A DNA stretch of 64,000 nucleotides from Trebonia sp035294225 (GCA_035294225.1 DATGLH010000082.1:1-64000), one strand, 5' to 3'. Numbered from the stretch's first letter, positions 51,412 through 60,229 are shown. Notes: a model not told the origin generated them from the letters alone. Numbers and translations: made by a program.

Positions 51412-51708
51412 GTGGCAAACGTTAACGTGACCTACGCCGACATGCAGTCCGCGGCGAACCAGCTGCGGTCGGGCGAGCAGCAGATCCAGGGTGACCTGGC
51501 CAAGCTCAAGAAGCTGATCGACAACCTGGTCGCGAGCGGCTACGTGACCGATTCCTCGAGCAAGCAGTTCGAGGCGTCCTACACCCAGTTCAACACCGGC
51601 GCCACGAAGATGATCGAGGGCCTGAACGGCATGGGTCAGTACCTCGACTCCGCCGCCAAGGCGTTCCACGAGACGGACACCCAGCTCGCCGCCTCGCTCA
51701 AGGGCTGA
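51412..51708 (+). CDS. WXG100-family-like secreted protein
   Basis: 98 residues from GTG 51412 with GAAAGGAAG upstream. MANVNVTYADMQSAANQLRS begins a helical hairpin; the turn reads NLVASGYVTDSSSKQFEASY, a known variant of the W-x-G turn with Trp replaced. The second helix ends MGQYLDSAAKAFHETDTQLA. The length and all-helix layout fit EsxA-like substrates of type VII secretion. The ATPase gene follows after a strong hairpin, which would permit more of this small protein than of the ATPase. Confidence 0.9.
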   Translation: MANVNVTYADMQSAANQLRSGEQQIQGDLAKLKKLIDNLVASGYVTDSSSKQFEASYTQFNTGATKMIEGLNGMGQYLDSAAKAFHETDTQLAASLKG

Positions 51709-51722
51709 CCCCCGACGCGACA

Positions 51723-51768
51723 GCGCCGATGAGCCGTTGCCCGCGGGCGGGCAACGGCTCATCGGCGC
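51723..51768 (+). terminator. 20-bp perfect hairpin between the WXG100-like gene and eccC
   Basis: GCGCCGATGAGCCGTTGCCC (51723-51742), a 6-base loop GCGGGC, and the exact complement (51749-51768). It begins 14 bases after the WXG100-like stop and ends 70 bases before the ATPase start. A strong partial terminator or mRNA-protecting stem. Confidence 0.8.
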
Positions 51769-51838
51769 CATGCGGCAGGGCGACGGCGGAGAGCGCCCGG
51801 GCAGGATGTGACCCGCCCCCGGGCAGGGAGGGACGAGC

Positions 51839-54800
51839 ATGCGGCTAGCACTGACCGTAGTGTCGCCGGCGGCGCGGCGGCTGGCGGACGTGATCCTCGA
51901 CGCCGACCCCGCGACCCCGATCGACGAGGTCGCCGCCGAGCTTGACCGCTTCGCGCGGGCCGGGTTCGCGCCGGCCGCGCGCGATGCCGCCGGCGTGCCC
52001 GGCGCGGAGGGCCACGGCGACGGCGGGCCGGGGGCGCGGGTGCTGCGGTTCCCAGGCCCCCGCGCGCACGGTTCGCTGGCCTTGTCCGCGCCCGAGCCCC
52101 GGCTCCTGCCGCCGGCGATCCCGCTGTACGTCGACTACCAGCAGGTGCCGCCGCACCTGACGCTCGCCGCCTCACCGCTGCGGGACGGGTCGGTGATCAG
52201 CCTCGGCAGCCCGGAAGGCTGCGTGTACCCCGAACCGACCGGGCTGGTGGAGATCAGGGTGGCGGGCGGCCCCGCCGCCGGCACGGTGCACCGGCTCAGC
52301 CTCGGTGAGGCCGACATCGGCAGCGGGCAGGCGGCCGCCATCCGGATAGCCGACCCGCTGGTCCCCGCCTGCGCGCTGCGGATCGCGGTCGACCGGCGCG
52401 GCGGCTGCCAGGTCGCGGCCTACCCGGGGGTGCAGGCCACCGTGGACAGCGAGCCGCTCACCGCGCCCGCGCTGTGGCAGCCCGGCCAGCAGATCGCCGT
52501 TGGCGCCACGCTTCTCGGGCTGGCGCCTTACGAGCCGCCAGACGCGGCGCTGCACCCGTCCGAGGATGGCGCGGGGATCGACTTCAACCGCCCGCCGCGG
52601 CTGCTCCCGCCGACGCGGACCACCAAGTTCCAGCTCCCCGCGCCGCCGGCGGCGGGCGAGCACCGGCCGCTCCCGCTGCTGATGGCCGTCGTTCCCCTGA
52701 TCATGGGTGTCGCGATGGCCGTGTTCATGCATGAGATCTACATGCTCGCGATGTCGGCGCTGAGCCCGGTCATGCTGATCGGCAACCACATGAGCGAGCG
52801 CAAGCACGGCCGCAAGTCGCATGCCCAGCGGATGGCCGAGTACCGGGAGCGCAAGGCACGCGTCGAGCGCGACGCCCGGCAGGCGCTCGACGCCGAGCGG
52901 GTCGCGCGGCGCGCGGACTGCCCCGACCCGGCCACCGTGCTTTCCATCGCCTCGGGCCCCCGGCGGCGGCTGTGGGAACGCCGCCGTACCGACCCGGACT
53001 ACCTGCTGCTGCGCGTCGGCACCGCCGACCTGCCGTCAGCGGTCGAGCTGACCGACCCCGAGCAGGACGAGCACCGCAGGCAGGTTTTCTGGACGGTCCC
53101 TGACGCGCCGGTGACGATACCGCTGCCGGAGCGCGGCGTGGTGGGAGTCGCCGGCCCGGGCGACACGCCGCGCGCTATCGGCCGCTGGCTCGTGGCTCAG
53201 ACAGCCACCATGCACAGCCCCAACGACTTGCAGATCTACGTGCTCACCGACTCCTCGGGCCGGGAGAGCTGGGAGTGGGCGCGCTGGCTCCCGCACTGCC
53301 GGCCCGGGCCAGGGCAGAACTGCGTCGCGCTGGTCGGCAACGACGCGGAGTCGGTGGCCACGCGGATCGCCGAGCTGCTCGCGATCGTCACCGGGCGGCA
53401 CAAGGCGCTGCGCGAGCAGGGCACCGGGCAGATCCGGTTCCGGACCGACATCGTGGTCGTCTTCGACGGCTCGCGCAAGCTTCGCTCGCTGCCCGGGGTC
53501 ATCCAGCTGCTCCGCGAGGGGCCGCAGGTGGGCGTGTACGCGGTCTGCCTGGATGCCGACGAGCGGCTGCTGCCCGCCGAATGCCACGCGGTGACGATCG
53601 TCGAGCCGGGCGGACTGCGCGTCCAGCAGATGATGGCGGCCACGATCCGCGAGGTGCGCCCCGATCACGTCAGCCCCGGCTGGTGCGAAAGGCTGGCCAG
53701 GGCGATGGCCCCCATCAGGGACGTCAGCGATGACGACGACACCGCGGGGCTGCCGGACTCCAGCCGGCTGCTCGACGTGCTCGGCCTCGAGCCGCCCACG
53801 GCGGAGGCGATCGCCGGCCGGTGGGCCGCCGGCGGCCGGTCCACGCTGGCCATGATCGGCGAGTCGTACGACGGGCCATTCGGGATCGACATCCGCAAGG
53901 ACGGCCCGCACGGGCTGATCGCCGGCACGACCGGCTCGGGGAAGTCGGAACTGCTCCAGACGATCGTCGCCTCGCTCGCGGTCGCCAACCGTCCGGACGA
54001 GATGACGTTCGTGCTGGTGGACTACAAGGGCGGCAGCGCGTTCAAGGACTGCGTGCGGCTGCCGCACACCGTCGGCATGGTCACCGACCTGGACCCGCAC
54101 CAGGTAGAGCGGGCGCTGATCTCGCTGTCCGCCGAGCTGACCCGGCGCGAGCACATCCTCGCCAGGGTCGGGGCCAAGGACATCGAGGACTACCAGGTCC
54201 TCCTCGACCGGGAGCAGCGGTCCGGCGGCCGTGCCCGGCTCGAGCCCATGCCGCGGCTGCTCATCGTCATCGACGAGTTCGCGTCCATGGTCCGGGACCT
54301 GCCCGACTTCGTGACCGGGCTGGTCAACATCGCCCAGCGGGGCCGCTCTCTGGGCATCCACCTGATCCTCGCCACCCAGCGCCCCTCCGGCGTGGTGTCC
54401 GCCGACATCCGCGCGAACACCAACCTGCGGATAGCGCTCCGGGTCACCGACCCCACCGAGAGCGCCGACGTGATCGACGCGCCGGATGCGGCGCATATCG
54501 CCAAGTCCACCCCTGGACGCGCCTACGTCAGGCTCGGGCACGCCTCGCTGATCCCGTTCCAGGCGGGCCGGGTCGGCGGCCGCCGGCCCGCGGGGGACAT
54601 GGGGGGACAGGCGGTCTCCGCCGGCATGACGCCGCCGAGGGCAGCCGGCCAGGGAGGTCATGGGAGGGGAGCCTTCCCGCCGAAGGCAGCCGGGGGGGCC
54701 GCGGGGCCGTCCCCCCGGGATATATGGCTAGCGGCGGTGGACTGGGCGGACCTCGGCCGGCCGGAACCGGCGAGGCCGGCCGACGGGCGCCGCGAGGACG

Positions 54801-56479
54801 AGGAGATCACCGACCTGAAGGTGCTGGTGGAACAGATCCAGGCGGCCGTCCGGCGGCTGGGCATCCCGCCCCAGCACAGCCCGTGGCTGCCCGCGCTGCC
54901 GGAGTCCGTGCAGCTCGCCGACGTAAGGCCGGCCGCCGGCGGTGAGCAGCGGACGGACGGGGGTGAAAGCACCAGCCCGTTCGGGATAGAAGACCTCCCA
55001 GAACGCCAGCTCCAGCGGCCCGCCGTCCTCAGCCTGGAAACCTTCAGCCACCTGATGGCGGCGGGGGCGCCGCGGACCGGCCGGTCGCAGCTGCTGCGCA
55101 CGATCGCCGGGGCGCTCGCGATGGCGCACAGCTGCGCCGATGTGCACATGTACGGGATCGACTGCGGCAACGGCGCACTGCTGCCGCTCGCCGACCTGCC
55201 GCACTGCGGTGCCGTCGTCACCCGCACCCAGACCGAGCGCGCGGTCCGGCTGCTCAGGCGGCTGGGAACCGAGCTGAGCCGCCGCCAGGAGCTGCTCGCG
55301 GAAGGCGGGTTCGCGGACATCACCGAGCAGCGGGCCGTCGTCTCCCCCGCCAGCCGGCTGCCGCACATCGTGGTCTTCCTCGACCGCTGGGAAGGGTTCA
55401 CCTCCACGCTCGGCGAGCTGGACGGCGGCAGCCTCATCGATGCGGTCAGCCGGATCCTCGGCGAGGGGGCGAGCGTCGGCATCCACCTGGTGATGACCGG
55501 CGACCGGTCGCTGCTCGCGGGCCGGATCTCCGCGCTGTGCGAGGAGAAGCTGGTGTTCAAGCTGGCGGAGAAGGACGACTACGCGCTGGCCGGGCTGCGG
55601 CCGCGGGACATGCCCGACGAGATACCGCCCGGACGGGCGTTCCGCACCGGTTCCGGCATCGAGGTCCAGGTGGCGCTGCTCGCGCCGGACGCCTCCGGTC
55701 AGGGCCAGGCGGCGGCGATACGCGGCATCGCCTCATCGTGCGCCGTGCGCGACGCTTCGGTCGCGCCGTCGCAGCGGCCGTTCCGCGTGGACGTGCTGCC
55801 GTCCCGCATCACCTTCGATGCCGCGTGGGAGATGCGGCCGGCGGGCGGGACGAGCCCGCTGTGGGGGCTCGTGGGCGTGGGCGGTGACGAGCTCACGGCC
55901 CGCGGGCCTGACCTGGCGTACGGCGTGCCGGCGTTCATCGTGGCCGGGCCGCCCAAGTCCGGGCGGTCCACGATCCTGGCGTCCATGGCGCGGTCGTTCC
56001 TCGCGGCCGGGACTCCCGTCGTGCTCGCCACGCCGCGGCCGTCCCCGCTGCGCGCGCTCGGCGGCCGCGACGGCGTGCTCCGGGTCTTCGATACCGACGA
56101 CCTCGACGAGGGGGAGTTCACGGCCACGCTCGCGGCGGCGGGGAGCCGCTGCGCCGTGCTGATCGATGACGCGGAGCTGCTGAAGAACTGCGACGCCAGC
56201 GGCGAACTCAGCAAGATCATCTCGCTCGGCGCCGACTCCGGGCGAGCGCTCGTGTTCGCGGGAGACCCCGACAGCGTCTGCGTCGGCTTCGCCGGATGGC
56301 AGGTGGAGGCCAAGCGGGCCCGGCGGGGATGCCTGACCGCCCCGCAGACCCTCCCCGAAGGCGACCTGGTCGGCGTCCGGCTGACGCACGGCATCATCGG
56401 GCAGCCCCCGCGCCCCGGGCGGTGCCTGCTGAACGCCGGCGACGGAGAGCTGATCACGGTCGCCGTGCCCGCGGAATAA
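51839..56479 (+). CDS. eccC: EccC/EssC-type FtsK/SpoIIIE ATPase of type VII secretion, with FHA-like head
   Basis: 1546 residues, start at ATG 51839 after GGGAGGGACGAGC. Residues about 1-240 are beta-rich with FHA-like layout (TVVSPAARRLADVILDADP, then ISLGSPEGCVYPEPT, LSLGEADIGSGQ). Two helices follow near 276-325 (LPLLMAVVPLIMGVAMAVFM), then a basic coil. ATPase domain 1 has Walker A GTTGSGKSE (about 696) and Walker B LLIVIDEFASM. Domains 2 and 3 have degenerate P-loops (GAPRTGRSQ about 1077; GPPKSGRST about 1370) without the Lys. FHA plus three ATPases on one chain is the EssC (T7SSb-like) layout. A low-complexity repeat insert (about 920-965) lies between domains 1 and 2. Confidence 0.92.
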   Translation: MRLALTVVSPAARRLADVILDADPATPIDEVAAELDRFARAGFAPAARDAAGVPGAEGHGDGGPGARVLRFPGPRAHGSLALSAPEPRLLPPAIPLYVDYQQVPPHLTLAASPLRDGSVISLGSPEGCVYPEPTGLVEIRVAGGPAAGTVHRLSLGEADIGSGQAAAIRIADPLVPACALRIAVDRRGGCQVAAYPGVQATVDSEPLTAPALWQPGQQIAVGATLLGLAPYEPPDAALHPSEDGAGIDFNRPPRLLPPTRTTKFQLPAPPAAGEHRPLPLLMAVVPLIMGVAMAVFMHEIYMLAMSALSPVMLIGNHMSERKHGRKSHAQRMAEYRERKARVERDARQALDAERVARRADCPDPATVLSIASGPRRRLWERRRTDPDYLLLRVGTADLPSAVELTDPEQDEHRRQVFWTVPDAPVTIPLPERGVVGVAGPGDTPRAIGRWLVAQTATMHSPNDLQIYVLTDSSGRESWEWARWLPHCRPGPGQNCVALVGNDAESVATRIAELLAIVTGRHKALREQGTGQIRFRTDIVVVFDGSRKLRSLPGVIQLLREGPQVGVYAVCLDADERLLPAECHAVTIVEPGGLRVQQMMAATIREVRPDHVSPGWCERLARAMAPIRDVSDDDDTAGLPDSSRLLDVLGLEPPTAEAIAGRWAAGGRSTLAMIGESYDGPFGIDIRKDGPHGLIAGTTGSGKSELLQTIVASLAVANRPDEMTFVLVDYKGGSAFKDCVRLPHTVGMVTDLDPHQVERALISLSAELTRREHILARVGAKDIEDYQVLLDREQRSGGRARLEPMPRLLIVIDEFASMVRDLPDFVTGLVNIAQRGRSLGIHLILATQRPSGVVSADIRANTNLRIALRVTDPTESADVIDAPDAAHIAKSTPGRAYVRLGHASLIPFQAGRVGGRRPAGDMGGQAVSAGMTPPRAAGQGGHGRGAFPPKAAGGAAGPSPRDIWLAAVDWADLGRPEPARPADGRREDEEITDLKVLVEQIQAAVRRLGIPPQHSPWLPALPESVQLADVRPAAGGEQRTDGGESTSPFGIEDLPERQLQRPAVLSLETFSHLMAAGAPRTGRSQLLRTIAGALAMAHSCADVHMYGIDCGNGALLPLADLPHCGAVVTRTQTERAVRLLRRLGTELSRRQELLAEGGFADITEQRAVVSPASRLPHIVVFLDRWEGFTSTLGELDGGSLIDAVSRILGEGASVGIHLVMTGDRSLLAGRISALCEEKLVFKLAEKDDYALAGLRPRDMPDEIPPGRAFRTGSGIEVQVALLAPDASGQGQAAAIRGIASSCAVRDASVAPSQRPFRVDVLPSRITFDAAWEMRPAGGTSPLWGLVGVGGDELTARGPDLAYGVPAFIVAGPPKSGRSTILASMARSFLAAGTPVVLATPRPSPLRALGGRDGVLRVFDTDDLDEGEFTATLAAAGSRCAVLIDDAELLKNCDASGELSKIISLGADSGRALVFAGDPDSVCVGFAGWQVEAKRARRGCLTAPQTLPEGDLVGVRLTHGIIGQPPRPGRCLLNAGDGELITVAVPAE
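54618..54697 (+). repeat. Dispersed GC-rich repeat inside the EccC-like gene
   Basis: CCGCCGAGGGCAGCCGG (ending at 54648, within a 31-base match to the TadE-gene copies with three mismatches) and CCGCCGAAGGCAGCCGGGG (54677-54695, exact) repeat the 44019-44118 element. Together they make up most of a Gly/Pro/Ala-rich insert between ATPase domains 1 and 2. Confidence 0.75.
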
Positions 56480-56508
56480 CGTGCCGCGGCACAACGGCGC
56501 TCCGCCCG

Positions 56509-56588
56509 CGCCGGAGCCGGCGTAACGGAAGCGGGGGGCCGCCCTTCCGGAAGCGCCGGAGCCGGCGTTACGGAAGCGGGGGGCCGCC
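56509..56588. repeat. 35-base tandem repeat spanning the stop of the 94-residue membrane protein
   Basis: Units at 56509-56543 and 56554-56588 (one mismatch, period 45). On the minus strand the right unit carries the TAA stop (56570-56568); in the left unit the same triplet is TTA. It lies between the convergent EccC-like and membrane-protein genes. Confidence 0.8.
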
Positions 56589-56852
56589 ATCCCGGTAGTC
56601 ACGGAACGTCGCGTCCAGGCTGGCCTGCTGCCGGGCCCGCATGTCACGGGAAAGGGCGCGGGCGCGGTTCCGGACCTGGAGCATGAGCACGCAGCCGGCG
56701 CCGACGCTCACGATCGCGGCCGCGACGAGGACCGCGCCGAGCGCGACGGCCTTGGCAGCGATGGCGACGACGCCGCCGATGAACAGCGCGATCCCCACGG
56801 GCAGCGCGATGACCCCGGCGCGGACCAGGCCTTTTATGTTTGGTTCCGCCAT
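56568..56852 (-). CDS. Small two-helix membrane protein, end of left cassette
   Basis: 94 residues from ATG 56852 (MAEPNIKGLVRAG). Two hydrophobic helices (VIALPVGIALFIGGVVAIAA and VALGAVLVAAAIVSVGAGCV) precede a basic, probably cytoplasmic tail ending RDYRDGGPPLP. It is the fifth gene of the leftward cassette, 22 bases after the 210-residue-type gene. The equivalent position in the right cassette is also a membrane protein but the two are not clearly alike. The tail-end codons lie in a tandem repeat. No family recognised. Confidence 0.7.
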   Translation of the reverse strand: MAEPNIKGLVRAGVIALPVGIALFIGGVVAIAAKAVALGAVLVAAAIVSVGAGCVLMLQVRNRARALSRDMRARQQASLDATFRDYRDGGPPLP

Positions 56853-56874
56853 AATCGAACCACCCATTCTGCCG

Positions 56875-57489
56875 CTATTCCCGGCCTCTCGGGATTATGG
56901 CCACTCCGCGAGCTAGCTGCTCGATGTCGGGTATGGCGCGCTGTAGCCTGCCCAGGTCCGGACAGCCGGTGAACATGCGCACCGCCGTGGCGTGCTCCTC
57001 CGATCGCCACGCGTAGCTCAAGTGCCCGGTGATTATCTCATCTTTCCGCGTATAGCACAGCGTCTTGAGCCCCGGGCCGAGCCGCTCCGTCCCGAACTCG
57101 TCCATCATGGGCGGCTGAATGGCTTCCGGGTCGTCGGCGTGCGTCAGGATACGCAGCTGCGCCGTCCGGTCGCCCGCCGCCTCCCATATCCCGAAGCTGA
57201 CGAGCAACGGCACCAGCCCGAGATCGGGAAGATGAATGAACCCGCGGTGCATCTCAAGGTGCGCGTAGGCGTACTCGTGAATATCGGCCAGCGTCCGGGC
57301 CAGCAACCTCACCTCGCGGTCGCCGTGCTCCCGGCCCGACATGGCCCACCACTGCTCCGCGTACAGCGACGCCCACGAGCCGCGGTCGAAGCCGTCGGGA
57401 AACACCGGGGGGCACGGAATCCAGACGTGCCGCGCGTAGTCCACGCTCATCCAGCCACGCTTGCTCATCGGATACCCGGGTTGGGTCAT
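56875..57489 (-). CDS. Type VII-associated conserved protein, left cassette position 4
   Basis: 204 residues from ATG 57489, chosen because GGCGGAGG lies seven bases upstream; ATG 57507, overlapping the previous stop (ATGA), would add six residues. No signal or membrane helix. Blocks are VDYARHVWIPCPPVFPDGFD, YAYAHLEMHRGFIHLPDLGL and ADDPEAIQPPMMDEFGTERL. The ending YAWRSEEHATAVRMFTGCPD then DLGRLQRAIPDIEQLARGV follows the plan of the right-cassette protein at 62593-63237 (RLRMRY..., VAYLWVFED, LPALDELASGV). So the two are probably distant paralogues. A cytoplasmic chaperone or adaptor role is inferred from context. Confidence 0.75.
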   Translation of the reverse strand: MTQPGYPMSKRGWMSVDYARHVWIPCPPVFPDGFDRGSWASLYAEQWWAMSGREHGDREVRLLARTLADIHEYAYAHLEMHRGFIHLPDLGLVPLLVSFGIWEAAGDRTAQLRILTHADDPEAIQPPMMDEFGTERLGPGLKTLCYTRKDEIITGHLSYAWRSEEHATAVRMFTGCPDLGRLQRAIPDIEQLARGVAIIPRGRE

Positions 57490-57503
57490 TCGGGGCCTCC
57501 GCC

Positions 57504-58166
57504 TCATTTCCGCGTGACGTTATCCCTGGTCCAGCGGAAGGTCGTCATGATCGCGTCAAACAACTCAACGAGGAGCTTCGCGAACTTCCCGTCCGGGTCA
57601 CCGTCGCCGATCGTGGAGAACGTGACGACCAGCATGCCGCGAGGTTGCCCGGGGACCGGGAGCATGTAGTCCACCCGCCGCGAGCCGTACGGGATCTGCT
57701 GCGCCGGATCGGCCGCCGCCACGCTTTCCTTCCTGGCCGCGCCCGCGCCGGCTACCTCGGCCGGCGACGCGTCGCCGTCGGCGGACATCAGGTAGGCAAT
57801 GAATTGCGCGGCATCGGCCTGATCCGCGTCCGGCAGCTCCGCCGGAGGGTCGGGAAGCGTCACCCGCGACACGACGAAGGAGGCGGTGATCGTCACGCCG
57901 TGCGTGTACTCGACGGGCAGGTAAAGGTCGACACCGCCCGCGGACCGGGCCTGCTTCGCCATCTCCGACAGCCGCCGTTCCAGCTCGATGCGGTACGGCG
58001 TCAGGCCGTCCCGGGAGACGCCCGCGGACACCTTGCGCAGCACCTCGTCCACGACAGCGCGTATCGCCGGCCTGGTGCCGTGCTGTACCGGTATGCGGCG
58101 CCACCCGGCGGGCAAGACCAGCGCGTAGCCGCTGACCGCCGGTGCGGCCTCCGCCGTGTCAGCCAC
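57504..58166 (-). CDS. Type VII-associated 'LPxGW' protein, left cassette position 3
   Basis: 220 residues from GTG 58166, overlapping the preceding stop by eight bases. LVLPAGWRRIPVQHGTRPAI opens the protein. Next come KQARSAGGVDLYLPVEYTHG, RRVDYMLPVPGQPRGMLVVT, FSTIG and KLLVELFDAIMTTFRWTRDN. The right-cassette protein at 61968-62579 repeats each block (LLPPGWARIPLDGR, DARSAGGIDVLLSL, KVDYFLPVPGRPTGFLVMAF, LVTLFDAIALSLRWQS), so the two are clear paralogues. No membrane segment. The family is unnamed to me; it likely acts in the cytoplasm with the secreted WXG-like proteins. Confidence 0.82.
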   Translation of the reverse strand: MADTAEAAPAVSGYALVLPAGWRRIPVQHGTRPAIRAVVDEVLRKVSAGVSRDGLTPYRIELERRLSEMAKQARSAGGVDLYLPVEYTHGVTITASFVVSRVTLPDPPAELPDADQADAAQFIAYLMSADGDASPAEVAGAGAARKESVAAADPAQQIPYGSRRVDYMLPVPGQPRGMLVVTFSTIGDGDPDGKFAKLLVELFDAIMTTFRWTRDNVTRK

Positions 58167-59559
58167 CGGCGGGCGCGCCCGTGGGCGTTTCGAAGGTGTT
58201 CGTGTACCACTCGTGCCACGAGGGAACGTCCAGCACGCCCTTCCAGTCGCCCCAGTCGAGCTCCAGCCCGTTCGCGACGGTGGCGGCGATCCCCGTGGCG
58301 CCGGATACCGCGGTGCTGATCCCGGTCACTCCGGCCAGCGCCTTCGCCATCGTCGTGTACTGGCTCAGATCGGAGATGGGAGTGGTGAACCGGGTGCCGA
58401 GCTTGATGAGCGTGGCGTAGGCCTCCTCCTCCTTGCCGAACCCGCCGATGCTCATCATGACCTTCGCGAAACCCCCGAGCTCGCTGCCCTTCGCGAGGTC
58501 CGGTGCGAGCTGCCCGAGCTTCTGGGCCATCGTGATGCTGTCGGTCCCCTCCAGGGCGGCGAACCTGGCGAGCGCGGCCGCCCGCGGCCCGTCCGTGGCG
58601 ACATCCGTGATCAGCTCGGCCGTGAGCGCCGACCTGCTCGCCGCCTCCGCGGCCGGCACGAGCGCCTTCGCGGCCGCCCCCGCGAGCCGTCCCATGCCGA
58701 AGGTGAGGAGGGCGAAGGCGTCCACCGCCACGTCCATCCAGGACCCGTGCCCGGTCGCGGCGAGCGCTATCCGGCCGCCCAGGGCCGCCCCGCCGGCGAT
58801 GACGCCGACGAGCACGATGCCGTCGACGAGGAAATCAATGCCCGGGATGAACTGCGCGATGATGAAGGCGGCGATCGCCAGGACCGTCGCGACGACCTCC
58901 AGGACGGTGCATACGTCGGCGACTATCTGCGTCCAGTGCTGGGCCACCCAGTGGAACACGTGGCCGAAGAAGCCCGTGATGCTGCCCCAGATGCTGTGGT
59001 GATCCCGCATGCCGTCGTCGCACGCCCTGTTGATCATGTCAGCGTGGCGGCTGCCGGAGGTGTCACGCAGCGTCGTCGCCTTGGTCAGCAGTGCCTGCGC
59101 GGCGGCGAGCTCGGCCTGCGCCTGTTTCATCGAGTTGTGGTAGTTCTGGATGTCCTGCTTCTGCTGGGCGGTCAGGTTGGGACCTGACGGCAGGACCACC
59201 GCCTGGTTGAGTTTCTGGTACGGCCCCTCGGCCTGGTTCAGCGCCTGGATCGACATCGCCTGCGCCTGTTCCAGGTCGGGAGCCCAGCTGTTCAGGATGG
59301 AAGACACCTTCTGGTAGCGGCCCACCAGCTTGCCGAGCTGGTCGGCGAGGCCGTTGGCCGAGGACCGGATCTTGTCCGCGTGCTGGCCGACCTCGGTGCC
59401 GTCGCTGCCGATCTTCCGCAGCGTCGCCACCTGGCTGGTGATCTCGGCTGCCACCGAGGCCAGATGCTGCGCCTCCGCCCTGACCCGCGCCGGGTCACCC
59501 GGCACCGGATCGCTGTCAAGCCCGAGCGGCCGCCACTGGTAGCCCGCCGGTCGTCCCAT
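58159..59559 (-). CDS. Large WXG-like headed membrane/effector protein, left cassette position 2
   Basis: 466 residues. The N-terminal ~140 residues are helical: SDPVPGDPARVRAEAQHLAS, EITSQVATLRKIGSDGTEVG, VSSILNSWAPDLEQAQAMSI. This resembles the secretion-signal domain of large type VII substrates, although the W-x-G turn is not preserved. The middle is hydrophobic (VADVCTVLEVVATVLAIAAF, IIAQFIPGIDFLVDGIVLVG, VIAGGAALGG). The C-terminal ~180 residues are Ala/Thr/Gly-rich, ending WHEWYTNTFETPTGAPAGG. No recognised toxin motif. Paralogue of 60520-61971 by the shared SDPVPG head and common plan. Effector or membrane-inserting protein by inference. Confidence 0.82.
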   Translation of the reverse strand: MGRPAGYQWRPLGLDSDPVPGDPARVRAEAQHLASVAAEITSQVATLRKIGSDGTEVGQHADKIRSSANGLADQLGKLVGRYQKVSSILNSWAPDLEQAQAMSIQALNQAEGPYQKLNQAVVLPSGPNLTAQQKQDIQNYHNSMKQAQAELAAAQALLTKATTLRDTSGSRHADMINRACDDGMRDHHSIWGSITGFFGHVFHWVAQHWTQIVADVCTVLEVVATVLAIAAFIIAQFIPGIDFLVDGIVLVGVIAGGAALGGRIALAATGHGSWMDVAVDAFALLTFGMGRLAGAAAKALVPAAEAASRSALTAELITDVATDGPRAAALARFAALEGTDSITMAQKLGQLAPDLAKGSELGGFAKVMMSIGGFGKEEEAYATLIKLGTRFTTPISDLSQYTTMAKALAGVTGISTAVSGATGIAATVANGLELDWGDWKGVLDVPSWHEWYTNTFETPTGAPAGG

Positions 59560-59590
59560 CTCGGCTCTTCCTCCCGTCCGGCCGCTGCCG

Positions 59591-59875
59591 CTACTTTTCC
59601 GTGAGCGAACTCGAGAGCTTGCTGTCGGTGTTCTGGAACTGCTGCCTGGTCTGGCTGACCATCTCGCCGAGTGACTGCATGGAGCCGATCAGGTCCTTCC
59701 GATGGTCATTCCAGTTCCCGGCAAACCCGTCCATGGCCGACGCCACGGCACCGGACCCCATGGCCCCGTCGTAGGAGCCGGTCTGCGCCTTGATGTTCTG
59801 GAACTCCGAAAGGAGCCTGCTCAGGCTGCGTTCGACCGAGTCCAGAAGCTGATAGTCCACCTTCAGGTCGGACAT
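59591..59875 (-). CDS. Small WXG100-like protein, left cassette position 1
   Basis: 94 residues from ATG 59875 with GAGG ten bases upstream. SDLKVDYQLLDSVERSLSRL forms helix one, FAGNWNDHRKDLIGSMQSLG the turn and start of helix two, and the end is FQNTDSKLSSSLTEK. The turn carries N-W-x-x-H-R instead of W-x-G. The right-cassette protein (60230-60523) has FANDWTVHRQELLSSMQAVY at the same place, so the pair are paralogues. Probably forms a heterodimer with the large protein 31 bases downstream. Confidence 0.87.
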   Translation of the reverse strand: MSDLKVDYQLLDSVERSLSRLLSEFQNIKAQTGSYDGAMGSGAVASAMDGFAGNWNDHRKDLIGSMQSLGEMVSQTRQQFQNTDSKLSSSLTEK

Positions 59876-60229
59876 CTGGTTGCCTCGTCTCATTTCCCGG
59901 AGCCATGGACACAGCGAACGTGCAGGGGTATAGCTACCGGCGGCGCGCCGGGGTGTCAAGCCAGTTCAGTATTGCGCGACAGTGTTGTAATAGTCGCCTG
60001 GTGTGCCTCCTGCAACGTCGCGGGCGCGGGCGGAGCAATGGGCGGCCGGGGCGAAGAAACGCTTACGTTCGGAATAATTCTCGGACCGCCAGATCAGGGC
60101 GGCCCGCCGGCGAGGGGTGAAAGCAGGGAATGCGCGGCGTACCGGGCAAGCCCCGGCGAACTCACCGACGGCTGCACTAAGGTGATTGCGACATGTTGGC
60201 CCGAAGCTGACCGACGTCCCGGAGACGAT
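59876..60229. promoter_or_regulatory. Divergent promoter region between the mirrored cassettes
   Basis: A 354-base centre from which both five-gene cassettes are read outwards. It is locally AT-richer at 59920-60000 (GGGGTATAGCTACC, CAGTTCAGTATTGCGCGACA, TGTTGTAATAG) and again near 60065-60080 (GGAATAATTCTCGG). GGAGACGAT precedes the right start. No small gene found. A single shared control region would co-express both cassettes. Confidence 0.5.

Noticed and set aside
51412..51708. In-frame extension of the WXG100-like protein back to 50269
   Set aside because: The upstream part is antisense to the prepilin peptidase and the intergenic region; GAAAGGAAG before GTG 51412 and the family length set the start.
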